From NCBI GenBank assembly GCA_963632825.1, contig CAVGWF010000082.1, positions 1 through 20,187 of the forward strand: a stretch of DNA of 20,187 bases. Reading direction: 5' to 3'. Source of the stretch: F23-B02 sp963632825. Its GTDB lineage: Bacteria > Bacillota > Clostridia > Oscillospirales > Oscillospiraceae. The position numbers and the translations under genes are program-made. The notes beneath the pieces are model-generated. The model did not search any database and was not told where the DNA came from. It was given only the letters and a program-made list of their open reading frames with translations. This document shows, piece after piece, positions 1 through 7,314 of this stretch (its first letter is position 1; each line of letters starts with the position of its first letter).

Positions 1-102
1 ATGTATAACATTATGAAAAACGAAGGTAAATGCCCCTGCTGCTCAAGCATGGCAAAGGAAATTCTGTCCGGCAGAGATGTCCGGCTCATGAGCATAGCGT
101 AA
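1..102 (+). CDS. Short frame or 3' end of a gene cut by the window edge; CPCC motif, function unknown
   Basis: The frame is open from base 1 to a TAA at 100-102 (33 codons), with possible ATG codons at 1 and 13. The peptide contains the cysteine cluster CPCC at residues 11-14 followed by SSMAKEIL, which could bind metal or be redox-active. No ribosome-binding site can be judged because the window begins here, so this may be the C-terminus of a longer protein rather than a complete small gene. It ends just before a strong inverted repeat at 106-138, as expected for the end of a transcription unit. I do not recognise the family. Confidence 0.4.
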   Translation: MYNIMKNEGKCPCCSSMAKEILSGRDVRLMSIA

Positions 103-138
103 AAATCAAAACCTCCGGCTTTTAGCCGGAGGTTTTGA
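101..138. terminator. Bidirectional intrinsic terminator
   Basis: A perfect 15-bp inverted repeat (106-120 and 124-138) has a 3-base loop. Read on the minus strand, the stem is followed by five T (105-101), a classical terminator for the methionine gamma-lyase gene ending at 157. Read on the plus strand it follows the stop at 102, with only the T residues inside the stem, so it should work less well that way. Confidence 0.85.
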
Positions 139-156
139 CTACTTTGACATAGAGAC

Positions 157-1359
157 TCAGATATTTTCGAAGGCCTGCTCAAAGTCGGCGATTATGTCGT
201 CGGCATTTTCAAGACCAACCGACAGGCGGATGAGACCGGCGGATATACCGGCGGCTTTCAGCTCATCGGGACCGTAGGTGGAATGCGTCATGGATGCGGG
301 ATGCTCTATGAGCGTTTCCGCGTCGCCGAGGGATACGGCGATAGTGCACAGCTTAAGCGAATTACAGAACTTCATTCCGGCTTCCTTGCCGCCCTTAACC
401 TCAAACGAGATCATGCCGCCGAAATCACGCATCTGGCGTGCGGCTATATCGTGACCGGGATGTGAGGGCAGACCGGGGTAGTTTACGAGCTCGACCTTGT
501 CGTTTTCATACAGGTACTGAGCTATCTTTTTCGCACTCTCGGTGTGCCGCGCAACGCGCAGCTCGAGGGTCTTGAGACCGCGCAGAATAAGCCATGCCTC
601 AAACGGTCCGAGCGTAGAGCCGGTCATGTCCTTGAGACCGAACATCTTGACGCGGGATATAAATTCGGTCGAGCCGACGACGAAGCCGGCAATGACATCG
701 CCGTGACCGTTCAGATACTTTGTGGCCGAGTGGACGACTACATCCGCACCGAGCCTGAGAGGATTCTGGAGCGCGGGGGAGGCAAAGGTGTTGTCGCACA
801 CGACCTTGATATCGGCATTGTACTCATGAACCGTCTTTGCGATGAGCTCGATGTCCGTTATCTTGAGATTCGGGTTTGCCGGAGTTTCAAGATAAACGGC
901 AACGGTGTTTTCCTTGAGACTTGCCTTGAGGTTTTCAAGCTTGCTGAGGTCCGTGAAGGTTACCTCTACGCCGTATTCGGTCATACCGTGGCTGAGCAGA
1001 GCAAAGGTGCAGCCGTAGAGCGTTTCGTCTGCGATGATGTGCTTGCCGGCGCCGGCTATCGACCACAGGCATGAGGATATCGCACCCATGCCGGAGGCTG
1101 CCGCAGCACATGCCTCGCCGCCCTCGAGCGCAGCTATCTTGTTCTCGAGCACTGCCGTGGTGGGATTGCCGAGACGGCTGTAGATGTATCCGCCCTCCTC
1201 ACCGGCAAAGCGGCGGCCGCCCTGCTCGCAGTTTTCGAAGTAGAAGGTCGAGGTCTGGTAGATGGGCATCGTCAGAGAACCGTACTGTGTGTCCCGGATG
1301 TTGCCCGCGTGGACTGCGCGTGTGCCGAAGCCGGCATTTTCAAGCATTTCTTTTTCCAT
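157..1359 (-). CDS. megL: Methionine gamma-lyase / Cys-Met metabolism PLP enzyme
   Basis: This is a PLP-dependent trans-sulfuration enzyme of about 400 residues, a normal length for the family. It most likely splits L-methionine into methanethiol, ammonia and 2-oxobutyrate in the cytosol. The PLP lysine is K214 in SATKYLNGHGD. The motifs SRLGNPTT, ASGMGAI and ETPANPN are all present. LYGCTF places Tyr115 and Cys117 where methionine gamma-lyases carry their characteristic Tyr-Cys pair, which favours this assignment over O-acetylhomoserine sulfhydrylase or cystathionine gamma-synthase. A longer frame could begin with TTG at 1371. The ATG at 1359 is preferred because GGAG (1366-1369 on the minus strand) lies 6 bases upstream. 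It is monocistronic, with a consensus promoter and a terminator at 101-138. The substrate (methionine versus cysteine or homocysteine) is inferred from the motif only. Confidence 0.88.
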   Translation of the reverse strand: MEKEMLENAGFGTRAVHAGNIRDTQYGSLTMPIYQTSTFYFENCEQGGRRFAGEEGGYIYSRLGNPTTAVLENKIAALEGGEACAAAASGMGAISSCLWSIAGAGKHIIADETLYGCTFALLSHGMTEYGVEVTFTDLSKLENLKASLKENTVAVYLETPANPNLKITDIELIAKTVHEYNADIKVVCDNTFASPALQNPLRLGADVVVHSATKYLNGHGDVIAGFVVGSTEFISRVKMFGLKDMTGSTLGPFEAWLILRGLKTLELRVARHTESAKKIAQYLYENDKVELVNYPGLPSHPGHDIAARQMRDFGGMISFEVKGGKEAGMKFCNSLKLCTIAVSLGDAETLIEHPASMTHSTYGPDELKAAGISAGLIRLSVGLENADDIIADFEQAFENI

Positions 1360-1365
1360 TTCAAT

Positions 1366-1369
1366 CTCC
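1366..1369 (-). promoter_or_regulatory. Ribosome-binding site that fixes the megL start
   Basis: GGAG on the minus strand lies 6 bases before ATG 1357-1359. The in-frame TTG at 1369-1371 overlaps this site and therefore cannot use it. Confidence 0.7.
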
Positions 1370-1413
1370 AATCATTATAATTTTGTTTTCCTATAATGCT
1401 GTCCATGACTCGT

Positions 1414-1442
1414 ATTATATATCATCGACAAAAATATGTCAA
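1414..1442 (-). promoter_or_regulatory. Sigma-A promoter of the methionine gamma-lyase gene
   Basis: On the minus strand a perfect TTGACA (1437-1442) is followed, after exactly 17 bases, by a perfect TATAAT (1414-1419). This gives a predicted transcript start near 1407 and a leader of about 48 bases. It is the strongest promoter I can see in the window. Confidence 0.9.
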
Positions 1443-1446
1443 CATG

Positions 1447-1467
1447 ATATTGGGCATTGTGCAATAT
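1447..1467 (-). promoter_or_regulatory. Imperfect palindrome just upstream of the -35 box, possible operator or activator site
   Basis: A 21-base imperfect inverted repeat has perfect outer arms ATATTG/CAATAT and partial inner symmetry. It lies 5 bases upstream of the -35 box and just downstream of the preceding terminator. The position suits an activator site. No known consensus was matched. Confidence 0.35.
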
Positions 1468-1470
1468 GCA

Positions 1471-1510
1471 TAAAAAACTCCGCCGGTTATGTCGAAACCG
1501 ACGGAGCTTT
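1471..1510 (-). terminator. Intrinsic terminator after the ABC permease gene
   Basis: On the minus strand CTCCG-T-CGGTT pairs with AACCG-G-CGGAG (11 bp with one G-U pair). The stem is followed by a run of six T (1477-1472). It lies 12 bases past the permease stop at 1522 and insulates megL from the operon upstream. Confidence 0.85.
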
Positions 1511-1521
1511 CCGTTAATAGG

Positions 1522-3315
1522 TCAATAGTATGTATGTGTCGAGGGTGTCCCGTCATCCGCGGCCGCGTAGGCCGGATCCGTCAGGTCAACGCCGAGCTTT
1601 TCCTTCACCCATTCAATGCTGCTTGTGCAGCTTGAGTATATCACACAGGAGAGAGCTTCGCTCGCGAAGGTGCCATTCGTTGGCGAGTTGTCTGCAAGCT
1701 CAATACATATAATTCCAAGATAGTCTCCTCCTGAGCTCATGCGCCCGGACTTGATGTCCGGCATGAACGCATTGTCGTAAAAATCAGCGGCCTGCTCGGG
1801 CGTGAGTTCTGCCTCGTAATTCATTGCGGCGAAGCTGACATAGACGCAGTGCTTTACATCGACGGGGATGTTCGTCGTGAAGCGTTCGAGCAGAATGCTT
1901 TGCGAATTGAGCAGCTCGTGGTACTTGTTGTAGTTTTCGTCGCCTTCGGGTAGGTCATACTCTCTTACGATCTTCTGTCCGTTTTTTAGCGTGTATGTGA
2001 ATATGAGCGGCTCACAGTAGATATACTGCTGGTCGATATTGCAGTATCTGTCCTTGTCCTTTACGATGCTCTCATGCAGCGCACGCAGCTCGGCGATGCC
2101 CTCTTCGCTGCTGATATTTCCGCTTTCCGACACGGACATATATTTGATGCTGCTCTCCTCGGGAACATAGCGGCCGATGCCGAACACGTCGAGGTCGCAG
2201 CCGAGCGTGAACACCGTGCACAGGCAGCACACGACGATGATGCCTACCCAGCCGTCGTGGAAGACGTGGAAGCTCTTTTCAAGCAGCATTCTTGCACCGA
2301 AGTAGCCGACGAGAGCGAAAATTATAAGGCTCGGTATCATTATGACGACCGAAAGCGAGGGATTGTTGAATATCGCGTACAGCAGGGTGTACAGCAATAT
2401 GCCGCCGCACAGAGCGGAGCAGACCGTGACGCCGTATTTGAACACGGGTCTCAGGCAGCGCACGGCGACAATATCTCCGGCTGCCTCCATCCTGCGCTTT
2501 CTGAATATCAGCAGCGCCGCAGCGGAGAGCAGAAGACCGACGGCACAGTATATGACCGTTGCCGTCCAGTGACTGTAGGTGACGCCGACAAGAGTGTAAA
2601 TATCGTTGAGCTGATCATACTCATGGACACTGTCAAGCTTGAAGTTCCCGAGCATGTAGACAATGGGGGACAGGAAGTCGAGCACGCTGTCGAACGCGAA
2701 ATTCTCCATGCCCCAGACAAGGCAGGAAAAATGCATCCTTACAACGGCCTCCATGCCGACTACGATAAAGTTGAAGATGATGAACATTACCGGCAGTGCG
2801 ACTATGCTGCCTGTCACGACGGCGATTATCGAGGCTATGCCGAAAAAGAGCAGGAACTGCATCGAGTACGCGCCGAACCATATCATAACGGCCTTGAACG
2901 CAAATGCCGCATCCGATACTGCGCCGAGCGAGAACACAAAGGTCAGCAGCGCTATAACGATATTCGAGCAGATGACCGCGGCTACTGCGCCGAGCCATAC
3001 CGAGCAGAACACCGTTTCACGGCGCATGGGCAGAGAGGCTATAAGCCCCGTGCTGCGGGAGCTGTACATGAAGCTGAACACTGCCATGGCGGATATAATA
3101 GCCATCAGAAAAGAGACGATGGGCGAGGAAAACACGGCGCTGTGTGCCATATCGAAAACGAAATCATATGTTCTCGATGAGCCCATGCTGTTGACGAGAG
3201 TAAGCACCGGCATGAACAGGAACCAGCCGCCGAAGTGGACAAACCACAGCGGCCAGAAGCGCCGGAGCGTGCTTTTGAAAAGCCCTGCGTTAAAGAACGA
3301 TATCTTTGACTTCAT
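1522..3315 (-). CDS. ABC-2-type transporter permease with C-terminal extracytoplasmic domain
   Basis: This 597-residue membrane protein is the predicted permease partner of the ATPase encoded just upstream. About eight hydrophobic segments are visible, around residues 30-44, 65-83, 104-130, 143-168, 171-188, 250-271, 294-316 and 320-345, with another at 356-374. The sequence SLPMRRE at about 95-101 is typical of Gram-positive ABC-2 permeases of this kind. The region from about 380 to 597 is hydrophilic and probably lies outside the membrane, an arrangement seen in some clostridial antibiotic- or bacteriocin-responsive ABC permeases. The start at 3315 is chosen because GGGAGGT lies 7 bases upstream. 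The frame continues to 3399, but that stretch lies inside the ATPase gene and has no such signal. The coding region overlaps the ATPase gene by 26 bases. The substrate is unknown. Confidence 0.8.
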   Translation of the reverse strand: MKSKISFFNAGLFKSTLRRFWPLWFVHFGGWFLFMPVLTLVNSMGSSRTYDFVFDMAHSAVFSSPIVSFLMAIISAMAVFSFMYSSRSTGLIASLPMRRETVFCSVWLGAVAAVICSNIVIALLTFVFSLGAVSDAAFAFKAVMIWFGAYSMQFLLFFGIASIIAVVTGSIVALPVMFIIFNFIVVGMEAVVRMHFSCLVWGMENFAFDSVLDFLSPIVYMLGNFKLDSVHEYDQLNDIYTLVGVTYSHWTATVIYCAVGLLLSAAALLIFRKRRMEAAGDIVAVRCLRPVFKYGVTVCSALCGGILLYTLLYAIFNNPSLSVVIMIPSLIIFALVGYFGARMLLEKSFHVFHDGWVGIIVVCCLCTVFTLGCDLDVFGIGRYVPEESSIKYMSVSESGNISSEEGIAELRALHESIVKDKDRYCNIDQQYIYCEPLIFTYTLKNGQKIVREYDLPEGDENYNKYHELLNSQSILLERFTTNIPVDVKHCVYVSFAAMNYEAELTPEQAADFYDNAFMPDIKSGRMSSGGDYLGIICIELADNSPTNGTFASEALSCVIYSSCTSSIEWVKEKLGVDLTDPAYAAADDGTPSTHTYY

Positions 3316-4183
3316 AGTCTGCACCTCCCAGCTCATAAATAAATATTTCCTCAAGCGTAAGCGGAACAAAGTCCATAAACAACGGCTCGGCGGCAGCAAG
3401 CTTATCTTCCAGCTCGGCCGTGGTGCCGTGCATTATCATCGTCTGAAGCCTGCCGGTGGACGAGGAATGAAGTATATCGAGCCCCGCGGGGAGCTCTGCG
3501 CCGTCCGGCAGCGCAAGCTGCACCTTGACGATGCCCTCCTGAAGCTCGCTCAGGCTGCGCTCTATCATCAATTTGCCCTTGTTCATTATGCCGACATGGT
3601 CGCAGACATCCTCAAGCTCACGCAGATTGTGCGAGGAAACGAGCACCGTCGTTTCGTTTTCCGCAACATCCGCCATGACGATGCTCCATATCTGACGGCG
3701 CATCACGGGGTCGAGCCCGTCCACCGGCTCATCGAGCACAAGGACATCGGGTCTGAGCGCCATCATCATCCAGAACGCAGCCTGCTTCTGCATGCCCTTT
3801 GACAGCTTGCGCATCTGACGCTTGCGGTCAAGGCCGAAAACCCCGCCGAGCTTGTCAAAGCGCTCGTTGTCAAACTGCGGATAAATGCTGCGGTAGAAGT
3901 TTGCCATCTCGCCGATGCTCGCGTTTGCAAAATAGAATATATCGTCGGGGATATACGCTATGCGCTTTTTGATTGCCGGATTCTCAAACACCGGCTGCCC
4001 GTCGACGAGCACCTCTCCGGAGTCCTGCCTGTATATGCCGGTCAGATGGCGGATTATCGTGCTTTTTCCCGCACCGTTGGGTCCCACAAGCCCGTATACC
4101 GAGCCCTTGGGAACGCTCATGCTCAGCTCGTCGAGCGCGCGGAAGCCGTCAAACTCCTTGACGACGTTTCTGATCTCAATCAT
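3290..4183 (-). CDS. ABC transporter ATP-binding protein (YtrB-like)
   Basis: This cytoplasmic ATPase (297 residues) energises the adjacent permease. Walker A GPNGAGKST is at residues 34-42, the signature LSKGMQ at 127-132, Walker B VLVLDEP at 147-153, and the switch histidine H185 in SSHNL. The glycine at the second signature position is replaced by lysine (LSKGMQ instead of LSGGQ), which is common among ABC-2 exporter ATPases. The start is the ATG at 4183, because AGGAG lies at a usable distance from it. A TTG at 4189 would be too close to that site. It overlaps the regulator's stop by 8 bases, suggesting translational coupling. Export of a peptide or drug, or a stress-sensing role, is inferred from the GntR-ATPase-permease order. 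Confidence 0.9.
   Translation of the reverse strand: MIEIRNVVKEFDGFRALDELSMSVPKGSVYGLVGPNGAGKSTIIRHLTGIYRQDSGEVLVDGQPVFENPAIKKRIAYIPDDIFYFANASIGEMANFYRSIYPQFDNERFDKLGGVFGLDRKRQMRKLSKGMQKQAAFWMMMALRPDVLVLDEPVDGLDPVMRRQIWSIVMADVAENETTVLVSSHNLRELEDVCDHVGIMNKGKLMIERSLSELQEGIVKVQLALPDGAELPAGLDILHSSSTGRLQTMIMHGTTAELEDKLAAAEPLFMDFVPLTLEEIFIYELGGADYEVKDIVL
3323..3329 (-). promoter_or_regulatory. Ribosome-binding site that fixes the permease start
   Basis: On the minus strand GGGAGGT lies 7 bases before ATG 3313-3315, within the end of the ATPase gene. It rules in this start over an upstream in-frame start at 3399. Confidence 0.75.
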
Positions 4184-4541
4184 GGTCAAGCTCTCCTTTC
4201 AGGCGCTGCGAAAGCATCTGCTTTGTAACGCCGACATAGCCGAGCTCCGTGACGAGCTCGTCGAATTTTCCGATAAGCTCAGCACGCCGCAGAGCCTCGG
4301 TCTCGTCATTGGAGCAGACGAAGCTGCCCTTTCCTGGCACGGAGCAGATATAGCCCTCGGCCTCAAGCTCACGGTAGGCACGCTGGATCGTGCTGGGATT
4401 GATTGCAAGTCCGGTCGCCATCTCGCGCACAGAGCTTATCTTGCTGCCTGCCGGCAGCGCCCCGGACACGATCAGGCGGCGCATCCCGTCCTTTATCTGC
4501 TCGTATATAGGACGCGGATCCCGGAAGTTTATGCTGATCAC
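4176..4541 (-). CDS. GntR-family transcriptional regulator, YtrA subfamily
   Basis: This 121-residue protein has an N-terminal winged helix (about residues 8-75; PIYEQIKDGMRRLI, SVREMA, NPSTIQRAYRELEAEG) and only a short C-terminal tail. That is the hallmark of the YtrA subfamily, which dimerises through a small helical extension and usually represses its own ABC transporter operon. The start is GTG at 4541, with GGAGG 9 bases upstream. It is the first gene of the operon with the ATPase and permease. A candidate YtrA-like operator overlaps the predicted transcript start (4562-4586), consistent with autorepression. The inducer is unknown; in Bacillus the ytr operon responds to cell-wall antibiotics. 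Confidence 0.9.
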   Translation of the reverse strand: MISINFRDPRPIYEQIKDGMRRLIVSGALPAGSKISSVREMATGLAINPSTIQRAYRELEAEGYICSVPGKGSFVCSNDETEALRRAELIGKFDELVTELGYVGVTKQMLSQRLKGELDHD

Positions 4542-4561
4542 TGTTCGATCCCTCCATAGTA

Positions 4562-4586
4562 ACTGTGTGGTTTTGCCTCATACACT
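4562..4586 (-). promoter_or_regulatory. Candidate YtrA-type operator at the transcript start
   Basis: On the minus strand AGTGTA, 13 bases, then CACAGT. The first half-site and the 13-base spacing match the AGTGTA-N13-TACACT operator described for Bacillus YtrA. The second half-site matches at four of six positions. It lies directly downstream of the -10 box, where a repressor would block initiation. A second GTGTAT occurs over the -10 region, giving a direct repeat with an 11-base period. Confidence 0.5.
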
Positions 4587-4587
4587 T

Positions 4588-4616
4588 AGCATACACACGG
4601 CTCAGACTGTTGTCAA
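4588..4616 (-). promoter_or_regulatory. Promoter of the GntR-ABC operon
   Basis: On the minus strand a perfect TTGACA (4611-4616), a 17-base spacer and TATGCT (4588-4593, four of six matches) predict a start near 4581 and a leader of about 40 bases. Confidence 0.7.
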
Positions 4617-4682
4617 GTGATTTTTTTGAATATAGCTAAAAACTTATATATGAATGCCAGCGAAATTATTAAGGTATTTTCC

Positions 4683-4711
4683 TTGCTTATGAAGCGGAAA
4701 AATGCTAAAAT
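4683..4711 (+). promoter_or_regulatory. Candidate promoter of the long plus-strand operon
   Basis: TTGCTT (4683-4688), 17 bases, then TAAAAT (4706-4711) predicts a start near 4718, about 30 bases before the first ATG. The downstream TATACT and TATAAT boxes (4719-4733) are too close to the ribosome-binding site or lack a -35 partner. The -35 box is weak, so confidence is moderate. Confidence 0.45.
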
Positions 4712-4748
4712 AAAACGCTATACTAAGTATAATAGGTAAGGTGTGCGT

Positions 4749-5609
4749 ATGTGGACCTCGGATAAATGGCAGGACTTTGAACTTATAGATTGCTCAAACG
4801 GCGAAAAGCTTGAAAGATGGGGGGAATATTACCTTGTGCGCCCCGATCCGCAGGCCATATGGGACACGCCGCGAAACGATGCGCGCTGGAATTGCCGCGA
4901 TGCGAGATACCGCAGAAGTCAGACCGGCGGCGGTTCGTGGGACAAGGGCGGACTTCCGGCAAGCTGGAGGATACATTACGGCGAGCTGACATTCAATGTC
5001 AAGCCCATGAACTTCAAGCATACGGGACTGTTTCCCGAGCAGGCCTGCAACTGGGACTATGCAATGGCGAAGATACGCGGAGCAGGACGCCCGATAAATG
5101 TTCTGAACCTTTTCGGATATACGGGCGCGGCTACCGTGGCATGCGCCAAGGCTGGCGCGAGCGTCTGCCATGTTGACGCGGCAAAGGGCATGGTCGCATG
5201 GGGCAAGGAAAATGCGGCTGCCTCCGGACTTTCCGATGCACCGATACGCTGGATAGTCGACGACTGCGCAAAATTCGTTGAGCGGGAGATACGCCGGGGC
5301 AGAAGATACGATGCCATTATCATGGATCCGCCGTCATACGGGCGCGGACCCGGCGGCGAGGTGTGGAAGCTTGAACAGAATCTCTGGGGCTTCGTGTCGC
5401 TGTGCGCGGATGTGCTGTCGGATGATCCGCTGTTTGTAATAATAAATTCCTACACCACGGGGCTTTCGGCATCGGTGCTGTCATATGTCACCGAGAGCAT
5501 TTTCACGAAGAAATTCGGCGGCAGCTCGGAGAGCAGGGAGCTCGGACTTCCCGTGACCGATTCCGGACTTGTGCTGCCCTGCGGCGCCGCCTGCCGCTGG
5601 GAGAGGTGA
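4749..5609 (+). CDS. Class I SAM-dependent methyltransferase, RlmI/RlmK-like
   Basis: This 286-residue protein has a Rossmann methyltransferase core. The SAM-binding motif NLFGYTGAA is at residues 120-128, the acidic motif VDAAKGM follows, and the catalytic-loop motif DPPSYG is at 193-198. The stretch FKHTGLFPEQACNWDYAM is typical of a family related to the rRNA methyltransferases RlmI and RlmK. It lacks the N-terminal PUA domain of RlmI. The strand that carries the catalytic cysteine in RNA m5C enzymes reads INSYTTG (232-238) without cysteine, so m5C chemistry is not supported. A guanine-N or other nucleic-acid target is possible. The ATG at 4749 is preferred over GTG 4743 because AAGGTG lies 7 bases before it. 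It heads the operon and stops 3 bases before ecfA1. Confidence 0.75.
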   Translation: MWTSDKWQDFELIDCSNGEKLERWGEYYLVRPDPQAIWDTPRNDARWNCRDARYRRSQTGGGSWDKGGLPASWRIHYGELTFNVKPMNFKHTGLFPEQACNWDYAMAKIRGAGRPINVLNLFGYTGAATVACAKAGASVCHVDAAKGMVAWGKENAAASGLSDAPIRWIVDDCAKFVEREIRRGRRYDAIIMDPPSYGRGPGGEVWKLEQNLWGFVSLCADVLSDDPLFVIINSYTTGLSASVLSYVTESIFTKKFGGSSESRELGLPVTDSGLVLPCGAACRWER

Positions 5610-5612
5610 GAT

Positions 5613-6461
5613 ATGGAGAATATCATAAGTATAAAAAATTTGCATTACACCTATCCGGGCGACGAGCTTGAGAGTCTGTGCGGTGTGAGCCTTGATATCA
5701 AAAAGGGAAGCTTTGTCGCGGTTTTGGGGCATAACGGCTCGGGAAAAAGCACGCTTGCAAAGCATTTAAACGCGATCCTTCTGCCCACCGAGGGCGAGGT
5801 GCTCGTTAACGGCATAAGCACCGCCGATGAGGACAGGCTGCTTGAGATACGCAGTACCGTCGGCATGGTGTTTCAAAACCCCGATAACCAGATAGTCGCC
5901 AATGTCGTCGAGGACGATGTGGCGTTTGCGCCTGAAAACCTCGGCGTTGCGCCGGAGGAGATCCGCCGCAGAGTGGATAACGCCCTGCGTCAGGTCGATA
6001 TGTATGAGTTCAAGATGCATGCGCCGCACCTGCTGTCCGGCGGTCAGAAGCAGCGCGTTGCGATAGCGGGCGTCATCGCCATGGAGCCCGAGGTGATAGT
6101 CCTTGACGAGCCCACAGCCATGCTCGATCCGAGGGGCAGGCACGAGGTCATAGACACGGTGACAAAGCTGTGCCGCGAAAAGGGAATAACGGTCATCCTG
6201 ATAACCCATCATATGTCCGAGTGCGTGGATGCCGACAGGGTGATAGTCATGTCAAACGGCAGAGCCATTGCCGACGACACGCCGGAAAGGGTGTTCTCGC
6301 AGGTCGAGCTCATGCACAGCGAGGGACTCACCGTTCCGGCAACGACTCAGATAATGTACGAATTGAACGGGCACGGGTGGCACCTGCCGCTTGAGGCGCT
6401 CGGCATAGAAGAATGCGCAAAGCAAATCGCAAAGGAATTAAAACAGTATGTCAGAAATTAA
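5613..6461 (+). CDS. ecfA1: ECF transporter ATPase A1
   Basis: One of two ATPases of the shared energy-coupling-factor module (EcfA-EcfA'-EcfT), which powers vitamin and metal uptake with interchangeable substrate-binding S components. The 282-residue protein shows Walker A GHNGSGKST (39-47), Q-loop FQNPDNQ (about 87-93), signature LSGGQ (141-145), Walker B VIVLDEP (161-167) and a His-His switch (199-200). The Q-loop FQNPDNQ is characteristic of EcfA1. The start lies 3 bases past the methyltransferase stop, with a GAGAGGTGAG ribosome-binding region inside that gene's end. No S component is encoded nearby, as expected for a group II module serving unlinked S components. Confidence 0.95.
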   Translation: MENIISIKNLHYTYPGDELESLCGVSLDIKKGSFVAVLGHNGSGKSTLAKHLNAILLPTEGEVLVNGISTADEDRLLEIRSTVGMVFQNPDNQIVANVVEDDVAFAPENLGVAPEEIRRRVDNALRQVDMYEFKMHAPHLLSGGQKQRVAIAGVIAMEPEVIVLDEPTAMLDPRGRHEVIDTVTKLCREKGITVILITHHMSECVDADRVIVMSNGRAIADDTPERVFSQVELMHSEGLTVPATTQIMYELNGHGWHLPLEALGIEECAKQIAKELKQYVRN

Positions 6462-7314
6462 GGTCAGCGGTCTGAGCCATGTTTACAGCGCGGACACGCC
6501 CTTTGAAAAGATCGCAATAAACGATATCAATGTAGAGATACCCCACGGTCAGCTCGTGGGGCTCATCGGGCACACCGGCTCCGGCAAGAGCACCTTCATT
6601 CAGCATTTAAACGGACTTCTCAAGCCCGATAAGGGCACGGTTATGGTCGACAGCGTTGATATAAACGCCGATAAGACCACCGCACGCGAGGTCCGGTTCA
6701 AGGTCGGATTGGTGTTCCAGTATCCGGAGTATCAGCTTTTCGAGGAAACCGTCTATGCCGATATTGCATTCGGACCGAAGAACATGAAGCTGCCGCAGGA
6801 GCAGGTAGACGAGCGCGTGCGCGAGGCGGCGGCACTTGTCGGCGTCGGCGAGGAGCTTTTCGAAAAATCGCCGCTGGAGCTCTCCGGCGGTCAGAAGCGC
6901 AGGGTCGCCATAGCGGGCGTTATTGCCATGCGCCCCGGCGTACTGATCCTTGATGAGCCCACCGCGGGACTCGACCCCGCCGGATGCCGGCAGATACTCA
7001 AGCTTATATGCGATTACCGCGAAACCACCGGCTCGACTGTCATAATCGTCAGCCACAGCATGGACGATGTCGCCCGTATAGCCGACAGGCTTATAGTGTT
7101 CAGCAAGGGCGTCATCCGGTTTGACGGCGCTCCCGGCGAGGTGTTTTCCCACACTCGGGAGCTCACGGAGATAGGTCTGTCCGTACCTGCGCCGGCGCTC
7201 ATCGCGCAGAGCCTCAGGCAGGAGGGCGTCGAGATAAATCAGCCCGTTTACACTGATGAGCAGCTTCTTGCGGTTCTTCTGAAGCTCGGAAGGGAGGCGG
7301 GGATAAATGCTTAA
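6448..7314 (+). CDS. ecfA2: ECF transporter ATPase A2
   Basis: Second ATPase of the ECF module, 288 residues, forming a heterodimer with EcfA1 under EcfT. Walker A GHTGSGKST is at 41-49, Q-loop FQYPEYQLFEE at about 90-100, signature LSGGQ at 145-149, Walker B LILDEP at 166-171 and H-loop SHS at 202-204. The FQYPEYQLF sequence is diagnostic of the EcfA2 (EcfA') partner. The start overlaps the end of ecfA1 by 14 bases, so the two ATPases are probably produced in step. An AAAGGA lies about 11 bases before the ATG. Confidence 0.95.
   Translation: MSEIKVSGLSHVYSADTPFEKIAINDINVEIPHGQLVGLIGHTGSGKSTFIQHLNGLLKPDKGTVMVDSVDINADKTTAREVRFKVGLVFQYPEYQLFEETVYADIAFGPKNMKLPQEQVDERVREAAALVGVGEELFEKSPLELSGGQKRRVAIAGVIAMRPGVLILDEPTAGLDPAGCRQILKLICDYRETTGSTVIIVSHSMDDVARIADRLIVFSKGVIRFDGAPGEVFSHTRELTEIGLSVPAPALIAQSLRQEGVEINQPVYTDEQLLAVLLKLGREAGINA

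Noticed and set aside
2074..3180. A 368-codon frame on the plus strand opposite the ABC permease
   Set aside because: It is antisense to a clear permease gene, has a composition rich in His, Asp and Arg typical of a shadow frame, and has no family motif.
4719..4733. Overlapping TATACT and TATAAT as the -10 box of the methyltransferase operon
   Set aside because: Neither has a -35 box at the proper distance, and the second is only a few bases from the ribosome-binding site; TTGCTT-N17-TAAAAT upstream is preferred.
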